The notes below the pieces were generated by a model that was given only the letters and a program-made list of their open reading frames with translations, had not been told where the DNA came from and did no database searches. From NCBI GenBank assembly GCA_900323505.1, contig OOIN01000004.1:558001-622000 (forward strand): DNA of 64,000 nucleotides. Reading direction: 5' to 3'. Of the stretch, positions 40,001 to 50,919 are shown piece by piece. This stretch comes from Ustilago trichophora. Its lineage: Eukaryota; Basidiomycota; Ustilaginomycetes; Ustilaginales; Ustilaginaceae. The first letter of the stretch is position 1; the number at the start of each line of letters is the position of its first letter. The position numbers were made by a program, and so were the translations under genes.

Positions 40001-43000
40001 TCAACGACGCTTCTGCTTCTTCGACTTGGCACCCTTTCCTTTCCTTTCCGAGCCCTTCTTCGGGCTTGCCTCGGCCTTCTCGCTTTCATCAGCAGCGCGT
40101 TTGGTGCCCTTGACAGAGATGGTGGTGTTGAATCCTTTCAAGTCCTTGCCGCCGTTCTTGCGGAGCATGCTGGCAACTTCGGCTTCAGCCTGGCTCCAGT
40201 TGGCTCCGTCTCTGCCGTCGTCCTTGATGGCGTACTTGGCGAGGTCCATCGAGTCGATCAGCTTCTGCTTGGCTGCTTTGACTTCTTCGTCGTCCTCTTC
40301 GTCCTCTTCGTCCTCGTCCACTTCATCATCATCGAGGTCTTCATCATCATCATCTTCTTCTTCTTCTTCTTCAATCTTGTCTTCATGGTCGTCTTCTTCC
40401 TCGTCAAGCTCACCGTGAGCCTGACCCTGCTTGTGACCAGCCAAGAACTCGCGACCAGCATCACGCAGCTCCGACTGCAAGTCGCCCTTCAAAGCCGACC
40501 AATCCTCTCCCTCGTCCGCCCCGGATCCATTTGCCTTCTTGCGTAGAGGAGCTCGCGCATCCAACCCGGTCCCGAGCTCGGGCATCGACTGGGCAATCTC
40601 CTTCTTCTCCACCTTGCGCAGGCTCTTTACCAGCAATCGCACCGTCTTGACAAACAGCGCCATGGCTTGCTGCAATGGCAGACGCAGCTCGGCGCTGATC
40701 TCGTCGGGTGTCTTTCTCTGCAGGCCGATAGCGAGCAGCAGAGAAGATTGCAGGCCGGAGAGGCGCAACTCTTCCTCCTCGTCATGGGCGTCGACGGCAG
40801 ATGCGGCGGCTTCGTCCTCGCGAATGGCACGGAGGCGGTTGTTGAAATACAGAGCCGCAAGGGTGGGGAGCAGGTCGAGGACGACAGACATCTCGACCAT
40901 GTTGTTCGAGTATGAGTCGAGGCGCTTCATGTCGAAAGGCGTCAGGAGCGTGCGCAATTCAGCAGCACCAAGGGGTAAGGAGGTGGAGGAGGTCGACTCG
41001 GCTTCCTCTGCGTCGGCGAGACGGGTGCCCTGCGTAGCCGCTTCGAGCACGGTGAGAGCGGTGATGGTGGAGAATTCGCGAAACTTGTACGATAGCAGCG
41101 AGATGAAGCGCTTGCGGAAGTCAGCCGCCAACGATCCAAGCCAGGCGGAACCGGTGGTCGAGGCAGACGTGTCGAGGGCCTTGAGTTGCACAGTGGTGTA
41201 TTCTCCAGTCAAGTCGTTGGCGATCTGTCGAACCCAGAGGGGTGTGTAGCCGGACTTTTTCCAGAACTTGAACAGCTGAGGTGTCAGACCGTACGAAACA
41301 CCAAGCCAGTCGAGCTGCTCGGGGCGTCGCTCCGAAAGCCGCTGCAGCAGTGCGGGCATGCGCGCTGCATCTCGAACTCGAATCTCATCGCCCTGCAACA
41401 GGTTGGCATCCTTACGGATCTTCTTATCTCGGACAGCAGCAAAGGTCTCGCCGTCGTCGAGATCGTCGCGGACATTGTCGACGTCGAGAAGCTCTCCTCT
41501 GTAGAAAGCTTCGAGCGCCTGCAGTGCACGGGCGCCATAGCCCATGCGTGCGTAGTCGGGATGAACAGCGATGCGCACCACACGGGCACCGGAGAGCGAG
41601 GCAAAGTCGGCATCCTGGAATTGCTGGGCCACGAGCCACGGGATGAGGTCGCCTGCCTCGCGGGTACCACGGCTCAAGCTGTTGAGGACTGCGCCGCGGC
41701 TGATGTTACCTTCAAGAGCCACTTGAACAACGCAGAGAGGTTCGGGCAACCCGCCTTCGTTGCCTTTGAGCGGTGCCAACAATACAAACAAGCGGTGACC
41801 GGGGGCGTCGCTCATGAGCTGCAAATCGTTGGGCGAGTTTTTGTAGTGGCTTGCAACGTACAGCGCCATCATCCTCTGCAGGAAAACCTCGGATGCAGGA
41901 TGATAGCTGAAGAGTGCATCGCGATTGACCATGTACAGGTCGCACGACGACGGGTGCGGGCAACCTTTGGCCTTGAGTGCTGCAGACGAGAGACGTGTGA
42001 GGGATGCGTCGAGACAAAGCAGCTGGTGGAGCCACGATTCGATCTTGTCACCACGCGAATATCGAATAGGCTCCTTGAGTTCGACCTCCTTGAGCGAGCG
42101 AGCGGCCAAAGCAGCACCTGCGGCACGGCCAGTGTTGAGGCCGCCTTTTGCCTCCTTGCGAGTCGCCTTGCTGGAGGAAGCGGCCGAGTCGTCATTGTTG
42201 GATACATCCACGACGCCGCGCGCGTTGTCGCGCAATTGCTGAATGAGCTTGAGCGAAAGACTGCGACCCGTGCCTTCGTAACCGTTGATGGTTGACGAGA
42301 GGAAGACGAGGTAGGGACCCATCAGGTTGCGGACAAGCGGCAAGGGGATAGCGGCGGCCTCATCGATAACGACAAGCTCAGCTTGACCGAGCACCTGATG
42401 GTCTTGTGGTTGGATGTACTGGATTGTCTGACGGTGACCACGGAAGATATTGACACGAACGACAACGTCCTTCCACTCACCAGTACCTCTCTGCAAGTCC
42501 CAGTCGGCGACCTCCTCGTAACCCAACGCGTCGAGACCCTTGAACACAAACTCAAAGAGGGTTTTGAGATTCTCTGGGCTTGGCGAGGTGACAAAGATGT
42601 TGCTGTAGCCGTGCGCGACTGCGGCGGCAATGCAGAGACCAAGAGCAGCCGACTTTCCTCGACCTCTTGCAGCGGTGAGCGCAACGGTGGTGGAAAGGGA
42701 GGAGCTTGCCAAGATGTCAAGAATGGTGAGAACTGCCTTGGCCTGGTCAAGCGTCTTTGCATGTCGAACGACCTCGCCGACAACCTTGGTCTCTCGTACC
42801 TGGTCCTTGAGCTCTGCAAGCTCCTCTTCCGCCTCGACACGCTCCTTGCCTTTGCGGACGGTGGAACCGACACCTGTGCCTGCGCCTGTGCTGGTTTCTG
42901 GCAATGGCTTGATATCCTTGCCCTTGCTGAGCGGGAGGACGTTGAGTTCGTCATCGAGCAGAAGGGTGTCCTGGTTGGCACCGAGAGAGAGGAGGAAGCG

Positions 43001-43555
43001 CTCGTTGAAGCGAGCTACAGGGTCGTCGTCGGACGCGTTGGACCTGTAGCTGCGGTGAACGTCCATGCCTAGCGCGTAGAGCTGTCGGAGACTGGACATC
43101 GTCTTGAGGAGCAGAACGACGACACCACCGCCCTCGACGGTCTCAATGGTTCGTGCGAGCATGTTGGGCGTGACTGCCTCGAAATCTTGGAGAATGAGCA
43201 TGCCATAGGTCTGACCAAGAATCTTTGGTGTATCCTTGTAGTAGCAGTATCGGATGTCAGTAAGGCTGACAAACAGCTCGAAAGGATCACCTTCGCCTTT
43301 TTCTCGGACGCCGCGCTTGATGTCATTCTTGATCTTTTGCTCTCGCTTCTTGCGATGTGTGGTGAATCCGAGATCCTTCTTGTAGCACCAGAGGACGTTT
43401 GGACGGGACTGCACTCGAGACTGCGAGAGGAGGAAGTGAAGATTGACGACCTGGTCCTTGCCCTTGTCACCTACAATCACGAAGAAGGAGCGGTGGTTAA
43501 GTGCTACATTGTTGCGGATGAGTGTTGGGATACGGGGGTCCAACTGCTTCCTCAT
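40001..43555 (-). CDS. kre33: RNA cytidine acetyltransferase (Kre33/NAT10/TmcA family)
   Basis: The 1184-residue enzyme uses ATP and acetyl-CoA to make N4-acetylcytidine in 18S rRNA and, with an adaptor, in tRNA. It acts in the nucleolus during 40S assembly. Order of domains: the N-terminal TmcA-like region opening MRKQLDPRIPTLIRNNVA, an RecD-like ATPase with Walker A (ARGRGKSAALGL, near 298) and Walker B (LVVIDEAAAIPL, near 390), a GNAT domain with the acetyl-CoA segment VRIAVHPDYARMGYGARAL (near 662), and the tRNA-binding C-terminal part. A long Glu/Asp run (about 1050-1090) and a Lys/Arg-rich end (KGKGAKSKKQKRR) resemble the tails of other fungal nucleolar members. Yeast Kre33 is about 1056 residues; the excess is mainly the acidic tail and a linker. 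The ATG at 43555 starts the family's conserved N-terminus. Confidence 0.96.
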   Translation of the reverse strand: MRKQLDPRIPTLIRNNVALNHRSFFVIVGDKGKDQVVNLHFLLSQSRVQSRPNVLWCYKKDLGFTTHRKKREQKIKNDIKRGVREKGEGDPFELFVSLTDIRYCYYKDTPKILGQTYGMLILQDFEAVTPNMLARTIETVEGGGVVVLLLKTMSSLRQLYALGMDVHRSYRSNASDDDPVARFNERFLLSLGANQDTLLLDDELNVLPLSKGKDIKPLPETSTGAGTGVGSTVRKGKERVEAEEELAELKDQVRETKVVGEVVRHAKTLDQAKAVLTILDILASSSLSTTVALTAARGRGKSAALGLCIAAAVAHGYSNIFVTSPSPENLKTLFEFVFKGLDALGYEEVADWDLQRGTGEWKDVVVRVNIFRGHRQTIQYIQPQDHQVLGQAELVVIDEAAAIPLPLVRNLMGPYLVFLSSTINGYEGTGRSLSLKLIQQLRDNARGVVDVSNNDDSAASSSKATRKEAKGGLNTGRAAGAALAARSLKEVELKEPIRYSRGDKIESWLHQLLCLDASLTRLSSAALKAKGCPHPSSCDLYMVNRDALFSYHPASEVFLQRMMALYVASHYKNSPNDLQLMSDAPGHRLFVLLAPLKGNEGGLPEPLCVVQVALEGNISRGAVLNSLSRGTREAGDLIPWLVAQQFQDADFASLSGARVVRIAVHPDYARMGYGARALQALEAFYRGELLDVDNVRDDLDDGETFAAVRDKKIRKDANLLQGDEIRVRDAARMPALLQRLSERRPEQLDWLGVSYGLTPQLFKFWKKSGYTPLWVRQIANDLTGEYTTVQLKALDTSASTTGSAWLGSLAADFRKRFISLLSYKFREFSTITALTVLEAATQGTRLADAEEAESTSSTSLPLGAAELRTLLTPFDMKRLDSYSNNMVEMSVVLDLLPTLAALYFNNRLRAIREDEAAASAVDAHDEEEELRLSGLQSSLLLAIGLQRKTPDEISAELRLPLQQAMALFVKTVRLLVKSLRKVEKKEIAQSMPELGTGLDARAPLRKKANGSGADEGEDWSALKGDLQSELRDAGREFLAGHKQGQAHGELDEEEDDHEDKIEEEEEEDDDDEDLDDDEVDEDEEDEEDDEEVKAAKQKLIDSMDLAKYAIKDDGRDGANWSQAEAEVASMLRKNGGKDLKGFNTTISVKGTKRAADESEKAEASPKKGSERKGKGAKSKKQKRR

Positions 43556-46500
43556 GGCGGGTCCGGTATGAAGACGCCACGCGAGGCCGTCTTGGCAAGT
43601 GGTAGCGAGTTGCTCTGCTAAATTGGAGTACAGCCGAAGCGAAGACTTATTCGATGGGATCTGATCCGTTACAGTCTCTGTGCCTTGCTGATGTAGTGAG
43701 ATGCAAGAATCGAATGGTGGCGATCGGGAATGATGATGAGAACTGGCACAGTAAAACTCGTACGAAGATGGCTGTCTGGCAAAGGATTCTTTTTCTTCTC
43801 AGGGTTCGAATTTTTCGGAGCCTATAAAGGGCGAGTCCCGAGAAAAAAAAAAGCTCGACGTGCCAAAGCGAAAAGAAAAGAAAAGAAAAGAAAAAAAATG
43901 AAAAAAATGGAAAAAAATGAAAAGAAAAAATAAATAAATAATAATGTGGAGAGCAGTTGAATGTGTACCCAAGCAGGTTCTAACATAGGCCAGATATCTC
44001 TCGACGCGAAGACGCCGTGCTGCATACTTAGCGCTCACGGGCATTTATCGAAAACGCCTTGAACGTCTGGCTGCGTAGGACACATCTGTTGTCACGCCTC
44101 TCACCTGATGAACAGCGCCCTGCCGCAAGCTCCCTTGCGCCCACTCAAACGGATGCAACCATCCACACACAAGTCCATTACTGTATTTCTGAAGCGACAT
44201 GATCAAGTTCGGAAAAGCATCGGTATGAGACACGGAGACACGTAGACCAGTTGTCGGGAAGGTATGACAGTCGGAGCAGATCTTGATAACATCCATGCAG
44301 ACAGCTGTGCAGCACTGTACAATTTAAAGTTGATGCGACACGAGCATGGTTGTTTGCAACTGACAGACCCATGCATCTCGGCTTCATGGATTTCGAGCGG
44401 AGTTGTTTGCAGCACTTGACTGCTCAGTGCAGATGTATGCTGTGCGAGAGACTTGACCACCAGACACATGCGAAGTGTCTTTGACCTTTTTGCGACGGGA
44501 GCGGCTAGTTATCTTTGGATCGCATAACATACAGTACGTCGAAAAAAGCGATCGACACCTTGGAATTGCTTGGCATGTTGATTGAGAAGGCGATGTCGAG
44601 CCACAGCGCACGATCGAAGCGGAGGCGGCTAAGGCAAGGGTGCAAGCGGCTAGGTTCGAGCCAAGGGTTTCAAGACGGCAAGAGGATGCTGCCGTACAGA
44701 CGATTCAGACGAGCGAGGTACACGATGAACTAGACCGTGGGGAAGATGGTCGCTTCTGAAACCTTCCCAACATAGAGTAACAACAGCAGGCGTAGCCGAG
44801 ACCCTTTCTGTGTGGCATCCAGGCCTCGACCTTTTTCCCTGCGTTCATTATTGTGCGTACATTTTTTGCCGCAATCACTTCGACAGTTTTCGCCGTTCAC
44901 GTAATTCTGATGGAATGATCACGGCGTCTTGAGGAGCAAGTTGCCGGCCACTTGTGTATCACCTTCATTGTTCCGTTCGCTGTCATTATGGTCTCACTCA
45001 CGGCGCCAGACAAGGCTTGGAGAGACAAATTCAAACAGGTGTTCATTGGTGTGTCAGGGCGAGGTCGTGCCATTTTTCACTCCCGCGAACCTCGTGTTTG
45101 TTTTCCTCTATTTTTGGGAAGCGTGGCGTAATCTTGGTCATTTGCCATGACTATCACGTGCATTGCCATGGCAACTCTTGTCGGTAGGAAGACGGTCATG
45201 CATGCATCTAGGTTGGTTGCAACGACCCTCTTTGCGATTCCGGTCAATTTGCCTGGCTGAACCGGGAAACGGGGCTGGAGACCGAAGATACCGTCGAATT
45301 TAAAAAAAAAAAAAAAAAAAAAATTGAAAAAGGGGGGAACCCCTTTCCAAAAATCATTCACATGGCAAGGTGAATCCGGTATCAGCGTTGACGTTGATGA
45401 TACCACGCTGCTGCAGATTCGGCATTGCTGGAAGGTCCCCTTGAGCATTTACTTTGACTCGAGAGGCAGTATTGTCGATGGTCTTAGACCGAGGGCAAGA
45501 AGAGGAGCATGAACGGCGCTGAACTGTGCGAGCCGACGGAGAAGGGCGAGCTCGGATCTCGTCGCCACGAGCCGAATCGACAACGCAGCGCCGGTCCCTG
45601 GATGCAAGTACGCCTTCAGACAGCTGGCGTGGTTTTCAAGCTTCAGACTCGAGCTGCGCTGTTTGCTTGTTGGTCGTTGCATTTCAGCATTATCGACGAC
45701 GGATGGGAACGATCTGGAAACAATGTGGTCTAGCACTGGAGGTGTGGTGGTACGCGGATATCCGCCGAGAGGGTCGCGTGTGGGTTCCATCGTGTGTGTT
45801 GTACTGTAGAGTACAATCTTGTCAAACATGAAATACTTGTGGAACGCATCGAGACATGGAGAAGCGCAAAAAAGTGGCCAAGCATCGAAAGTGGAACAAC
45901 AAGCTCGAACAGGGTGGAACAGTGTGAGTGATGGCGATCGTCGTTCTAACTAGACGAGCAAGTCCTGATCGCGGTCAGCTGCTTTTGCGGCTGTTGCTGA
46001 GACATGAGAGAAATTTCGAGAGCGTCAAGCCATTGAAGCCATTTTTGCCACAAGTTTCCAGAATCTCAGTCTCGTCTGCTTTCGCTTGTCTCATCCTGTT
46101 GTCGAATCCGTACGCTGTTTGTACCAACGCTTCAAGGACGACCAAAATTCTTAGCATGACCTTGATTGTCGAGAGAAGATGAACATGTTGAAGATGTCAG
46201 ACCATGTCTGATCGTGGCTGAGCAAAGTCGTGCTCGATGGGAAGATAAATAAATAAGAGAATAGAATTACAGCAAAAACTAAATCAACGGCTTACGGCCC
46301 GTGTCAGAAGGAGAGAATTTGCTCGATTACCGTGGATTCTCAAAAAGTCAAGACTTGGTGTTGTACAGTATGGTATAGTTGTTGTTGTTGTTTTTCTTTT
46401 TCTTTTTTCTTTTTTACTTTTATTTTCATTTCTTTTCACCCTCGAAATCCGCGGTCTTTTGGCAAAGTTGTCGTGTCCCCAAAAAGCGCTTTTCCGCTGT

Positions 46501-47844
46501 TGTCTCACACAGAGGACGGAGAAACGAGAGGAAATCGGTAGAGTGTTGGAAGCATCGCTCGGCAGTCACATGCGATGCATACAACACAAGCACAGCTGTC
46601 TGTCCCCCCTCCGCCCGCCCTCTTTTCCCCCCTCTCTCCCTCTCCCCCTCTCTCCCTCTCTCTCTCTTGTGCTTTGTGCCGCTTTCCTGTGCCACTATTC
46701 ATCTGCCCGCTGCACAAAGTCAATTATCCGTGAGCATCTGCCATCTCGCCATCTTGCCATTATTCTGGCTTGGCTGGTCTAATTGACTGACCATCATCAT
46801 CGTCGTTCTTACTTAGCACTGGCACCCTTCTGCTGATCGTGCTCGTCTCTTTCTCACCATCATCACCCTGCCTTTCCTTCCTAAACACTCGCTTCCGTTT
46901 AACCCTCCTCCCCTTGCGACTCTGATTGTACATCACCGACCGTCGACGCCTCTTCATCTCCCTGTCTCTTCGGCCTTTGCGTTTCACTTCAGCATTCACG
47001 CCAGTCAACCCAACAGCGCGGCTTGACCTCCCCGCCTTCGAGCTTAGTCTACGGCGTCCAACTTCGAACTGTGCGCCGCCTCTCTTCATTCATCGGCCGG
47101 AACGCCTGCTGGCTTGTTGCGCTCGGCTTGTACGCCCACCCACTTCATCTCACTGCCCCGCACTCTCGCTACCCTCCTCGACCGTCGTGTGCTCTCGTGT
47201 GCATCATCAACGGCAACTCATCGCAACTCTCTCGTTCGACAAGCCTGAGCTTACTCGAACGCTCAGTTCTCGCTATACTTCTCCACATCATCCACGCCTT
47301 TGCACGGACTCTTTGTCGTCATCGTCCTTCTCCTCGCTCGGACCGCTCCTACATTCTCACCTGCGTCAAGCAATCTTCTCCGATCGCATCAAATCTCGAC
47401 TCCCAGACTTTGTCACTGTCAATTTGAGGCTCCTGCGGTTCTTGGTTGACCTACGTTAGAGTCAACGGGCTCTCCGATTTTTGGATCTCAACCCAGCATC
47501 AACTTCATCACCTTGTTGCCTCGTAGCCTCACATAGTTCCCTCCCCAAAGTGCCACTACGAGAGCAAGCTTGCTCCCAACCAACCGCATCGACCATTCGT
47601 GACAGCGCTGTACTCTGGCACTGGTTTCAGGAACACATACACCGGTTCGCTTCATCCATGCCACCACCCAGCCCTGCGTGAACATTACGACAGCCCACCA
47701 CTCCAGGCTTGCTTTGTACTCTGCTTTTCTCCACCAGCATTGTCTTCGCGACACGCCGGTCACACGTGCAAACAAGGTTGGCATTCACGCAAGGCTGCCC
47801 ACTCAATCCAACCTTGTGCGCAGTAGTCCAGCCTCGAATCATCA
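43556..47844. other. 4.3-kb divergent intergenic region
   Basis: It lies between Kre33 (-) and the SABATH-like gene (+). Contents I can name: an A-rich stretch with AAAAG repeats (43865-43945), a run of 22 A at 45302-45323, a TGTACAGTA site at 46362-46370, T-rich sequence at 46380-46440 and CT-rich sequence at 46600-46680. Long pyrimidine-rich sequence from about 46800 suits a 5'UTR. Several short open frames are unsupported. No tRNA or other RNA gene was recognised. Confidence 0.5.
45302..45323. repeat. Poly(A) tract, 22 bases
   Basis: An uninterrupted run of A in non-coding DNA. It could be a retroposition scar or simple slippage; no adjacent gene copy is visible. Confidence 0.9.
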
Positions 47845-50454
47845 ATGTCTGCCATCGACACACTCAGGACCATGAGCCCCGTCGACAACGACCTCACCCC
47901 GTCAGCACCTGCTCAAACTTTTGCTCACATGCAAGAGCGTTCCTATCCACTTGGAGCCAGTCGGGGCAACGCAGATGCAAACGTTGGCAACACGCCAAGC
48001 AAGATCACCAACTCATCAGCAGCAGAACTCGAGCCCATGCTCGAGGGTGCTCCTGCTCCCGCCTTCTCCAAATCGTCTCTCTACGAAGTCGGTATGGTCG
48101 AAGGCCTTACACCACCCGCACTTGCCTCCCTCTCCGCTGTCGGCACATCACCCGTCGAAGTGAGCAGCGTTGTCACTGCAGGTCTCGAAATGGGTCTCGG
48201 AGTCAGTCTCGCCTCATCCGCCCTCATGACACACATTCCTGGCGCCAAGGCAGCGGCACTCTCGGGTCTGGCTGAGCCGCGCTATTCTCGCCCGCATCAG
48301 ACCACCTTCGAGCACCAGCCTCTAGCATCTGAGCATAATTTTGACTCTGAACATTTACCCACAGCCAAAGTCAACTTTGACTCCTCAGAGACCACATCAG
48401 CTGCTGCCAGCCTCCCGTACCGCAACCGTGGCCAGCAGAGTCCCGACTTTGTCGCCGATGGCCCCGAAGGTGATCTTCATCGCAGACGTACCACTGGCGC
48501 ACGCCAACCCAAGCAACGCATGGAGCCCATGAGGCTCGGCCGCCACCACCGTGCCGACACGCACGACCCCATCATCGCATCTACACCGCCACCCGGCATC
48601 GCAGCAGAGATCGAAAAGCAGCAGTACTACCAAAATAACTACATCGCTCTCCGCAATGAGGCCAAAATCCTCACCCACGGCCTGCCAAGTAGCTTCAACG
48701 TCGACGCACCACTCTCAGCGACAACAAGTGTAGAACGTGAGTCCTCTCGAAGCAGCACGCACGCCCACGCCTCCTTTGGCGGCAGCACACAACTAGAGAC
48801 GCCTTCGCTCGGGGACAAAGCCATGCTCTCTCCAGACTCGCACCATCCCATGTCTGGCAATCCATTCGCAGCCGCCACTACGTCTTCCAGCCCGGTGCAA
48901 GATGCTGCGCATCACAACCAGACAGCCGGCTGGAAGACGATCCGCCAAGGCCTCGCTGCTGGAGCACATGGCCCTACACAGGCCGCCTTGCTCGGCTTGG
49001 GAGGTGGTAGCCACTTCGGTCCTGGCGTTCGCGCCAAGGTTTCCGAAGTGCTGCCACACCTTGTCTCAAGCATTCCCTTGTCAGGTGAAGAAGGTGAAAC
49101 CATCACCATCGCCGAGTACGGAAGTCTCAATACACGCTCAATCAACCTCATGCAGCCCATCATCTCGTCGTTCGTCGAAAAGGCGCATGCCGATACGCCT
49201 AGGAGAGAGATGGGCAAGAGCGAAGACGCCAGCGACTATTTTCCAGGCCTTGACGGTGCCGCATCGCTGCGATCCATTTTGGGCGTTGATGCCTCGGCCG
49301 ACTACCCTTGCAAGGTCAACTTCTCCATCATCCACGAGGACTCGCCTCAAGCTGACTTCCGACCCTTGTCGCAGATGCTTGACTCGAACCCTGAATCCTA
49401 CCTTCACCCGCAGTGGCAAGCAACGCACGAGCCTCCTCTGCACAACGCTATCTTCCCAAGCTTCGTGTCGAGGCCGTTTGCGTCACGCATCGCACCACCC
49501 TCCACCTTGCATCTCGGTATCAGTCTGATGGATTTGCACTGGTCGCACACACCGAGAAACCCTACCGTCTCCCTTTCCACTTCAGCACACGCCGAACTCG
49601 CTGCCTTCTTGACCGCAAGGGCGCACGAGTTCCGTAAGGGCGGTGTCATTGTGATGGCGTATATCGCTCGATCCGAGGACAGCAACGTCGTTTTGCCTGA
49701 TCGACCCAGATCCACGGTCCATGGCATCGGCTCGACCGAGGTAGAGCGATCTGCCGCGTCTCTGGCCTCGGAGAACGGCGTTCATCTGCGGGGCGATGGC
49801 AATATGTTGGACGAACGCGCGATCTCGCCTCGCATCCCGATGCTGCGCAAGGAGCGAAGGCGATCCAACTCGTCGCCTAACCGACCTTCCTTCGCAGGCA
49901 ATGGCAGCGCCTCAGACACCGTTCAGAGGCCCTCGGACATCTGGTCCACGCTCACCAACACGCTCGCACCCTGCCTTCAGCGCTTGGTGTCCTGCGGCAT
50001 GCTCAAGAGCGATGTCGCTCGTCATCTCCTCAGCTTGCCCATGCACGCACGCACACCTCGCCAGACACGCAACGTGCTCAAGTCGGTCAAGCATCTGTGG
50101 AAGGTGGAGTGGAGTTGCGGTCTCGGTGACGAACCCATTGCTGCTGATGCAGCTCCAGCCTTACCATGCGAAGCCGAGCCGCTCCGACTCCCTCACCCTG
50201 CGTGGAAGGCGCTGCAGGCCGGCACGCTTTCTCGCGTCGCTTTCGCCGAACACATGATCCAGCTCTTCAAGAACTTGTATGAGTCGCATTTCCGTGCTAT
50301 CCTGCGCGAGAAAGGCAAGCTGAGTAAAGGTGCCGTCGAATTCGTACTCGATTCGCTCTGGGACGTGCTGCAGTCGAGGATCGATGATCAGGAGCCCTGC
50401 CCGATTGCCGAGTGCGAGCTCGAAGTTCAGATCGTGGCCTTGCGCCGAATCTAA
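47845..50454 (+). CDS. SABATH-family (Methyltransf_7) SAM-dependent carboxyl methyltransferase-like protein
   Basis: The 869-residue product carries, in its C-terminal half, the landmarks of SABATH methyltransferases. This family methylates carboxyl groups of small acids such as salicylate or jasmonate in plants. Visible elements are a motif I equivalent, TIAEYGSLNTRSINLMQPII (near 418), a VNFSIIHEDSPQADFRPL segment where the family has NDLPxNDFN, and FPSFVSRPFASRIAPPSTLH followed by GISLMDLHWSHTP (near 537-567), matching the SFYxRLFPxxSLH...LHWLS signature. The helical C-terminus (HMIQLFKNLYESHFRAILRE) also fits. About 350 Ser/Ala-rich residues precede the domain, and a Ser/Arg-rich insertion lies near 630-700. 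Motif I lacks the usual glycine-rich DLGC core, so activity is uncertain and the substrate unknown. ATG 47845 is the first in frame. Confidence 0.72.
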   Translation: MSAIDTLRTMSPVDNDLTPSAPAQTFAHMQERSYPLGASRGNADANVGNTPSKITNSSAAELEPMLEGAPAPAFSKSSLYEVGMVEGLTPPALASLSAVGTSPVEVSSVVTAGLEMGLGVSLASSALMTHIPGAKAAALSGLAEPRYSRPHQTTFEHQPLASEHNFDSEHLPTAKVNFDSSETTSAAASLPYRNRGQQSPDFVADGPEGDLHRRRTTGARQPKQRMEPMRLGRHHRADTHDPIIASTPPPGIAAEIEKQQYYQNNYIALRNEAKILTHGLPSSFNVDAPLSATTSVERESSRSSTHAHASFGGSTQLETPSLGDKAMLSPDSHHPMSGNPFAAATTSSSPVQDAAHHNQTAGWKTIRQGLAAGAHGPTQAALLGLGGGSHFGPGVRAKVSEVLPHLVSSIPLSGEEGETITIAEYGSLNTRSINLMQPIISSFVEKAHADTPRREMGKSEDASDYFPGLDGAASLRSILGVDASADYPCKVNFSIIHEDSPQADFRPLSQMLDSNPESYLHPQWQATHEPPLHNAIFPSFVSRPFASRIAPPSTLHLGISLMDLHWSHTPRNPTVSLSTSAHAELAAFLTARAHEFRKGGVIVMAYIARSEDSNVVLPDRPRSTVHGIGSTEVERSAASLASENGVHLRGDGNMLDERAISPRIPMLRKERRRSNSSPNRPSFAGNGSASDTVQRPSDIWSTLTNTLAPCLQRLVSCGMLKSDVARHLLSLPMHARTPRQTRNVLKSVKHLWKVEWSCGLGDEPIAADAAPALPCEAEPLRLPHPAWKALQAGTLSRVAFAEHMIQLFKNLYESHFRAILREKGKLSKGAVEFVLDSLWDVLQSRIDDQEPCPIAECELEVQIVALRRI

Positions 50455-50801
50455 ACGCTCAGCACCCAGAACTCGGCCCATCACTCGTCCGCAGAAGAGC
50501 TGCTTGAATCAAAAGGGCAACAGTCTCTCTCCCCGACTTCTTCTTCCCAAAGTGTTTTCTTCACCGTGTCACCGGTCTTCTTGGGATTTTTTTTTGTTTG
50601 TTTTTGTCATGGTCATTATTATCGTTATGTATCCTTGTTTTGCATCCGCATCATCCTTCTGCTTCAATAAAACACCCTTCTTACTGGCATTGAGCACACT
50701 CGAATCACAGCTGTCTTGGGGTTGTATCGTACAGTTGTGACGGTCCGTCTCGAAACGGAGAGCCAAAAGAAAATGTTTGAATTAAATAAAAAGTTAAATA
50801 G
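50455..50801 (+). other. 3' region of the SABATH-like gene
   Basis: A T-rich stretch at 50587-50606 and an AATAAA at 50677-50682 suit a 3'UTR with a polyadenylation signal. The 5S rRNA gene begins beyond it on the opposite strand. Confidence 0.55.
50788..50792 (-). terminator. Pol III terminator (T5) of the 5S rRNA gene
   Basis: Five T on the minus strand, ten bases after the 3' end of the 5S sequence. Confidence 0.75.
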
Positions 50802-50919
50802 AACTGCAGCACCTAGGATTCCCGCGTGGTCCCCCACCGCAGTACTGACTAGGCGATACCTTGCTTAACTTCGCAGATCGGACGGGATGCGGTGCTTTCA
50901 AGGTTCTATGGCCGCAGAT
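50802..50919 (-). rRNA. rrn5: 5S ribosomal RNA
   Basis: Read on the minus strand, 118 bases match the eukaryotic 5S pattern. GGCCATAG near the 5' end and GCACCGCATCCCGTCCGATC lead into the box A region GTTAAGCAAGGT, then AGTACTGCGGTGGGGGACC and GCGGGAATCC (box C). The ends pair (CTGCGGC with GCTGCAG, one G-U), forming helix I. A T5 terminator follows. It stands alone between two protein genes, so this genome has at least one 5S copy outside an rDNA repeat. The helix pairing argues for an intact gene. Confidence 0.93.

Noticed and set aside
41186..42295. 369-residue open frame antisense to Kre33
   Set aside because: Lies wholly inside the certain Kre33 coding sequence and lacks family features. 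The same applies to 12544-13701 within the UbiB-family gene.
44640..44680. GGTTCGAGCC, resembling a tRNA T-loop
   Set aside because: The flanking bases do not pair into a T-stem, and no acceptor stem or A box was found upstream.
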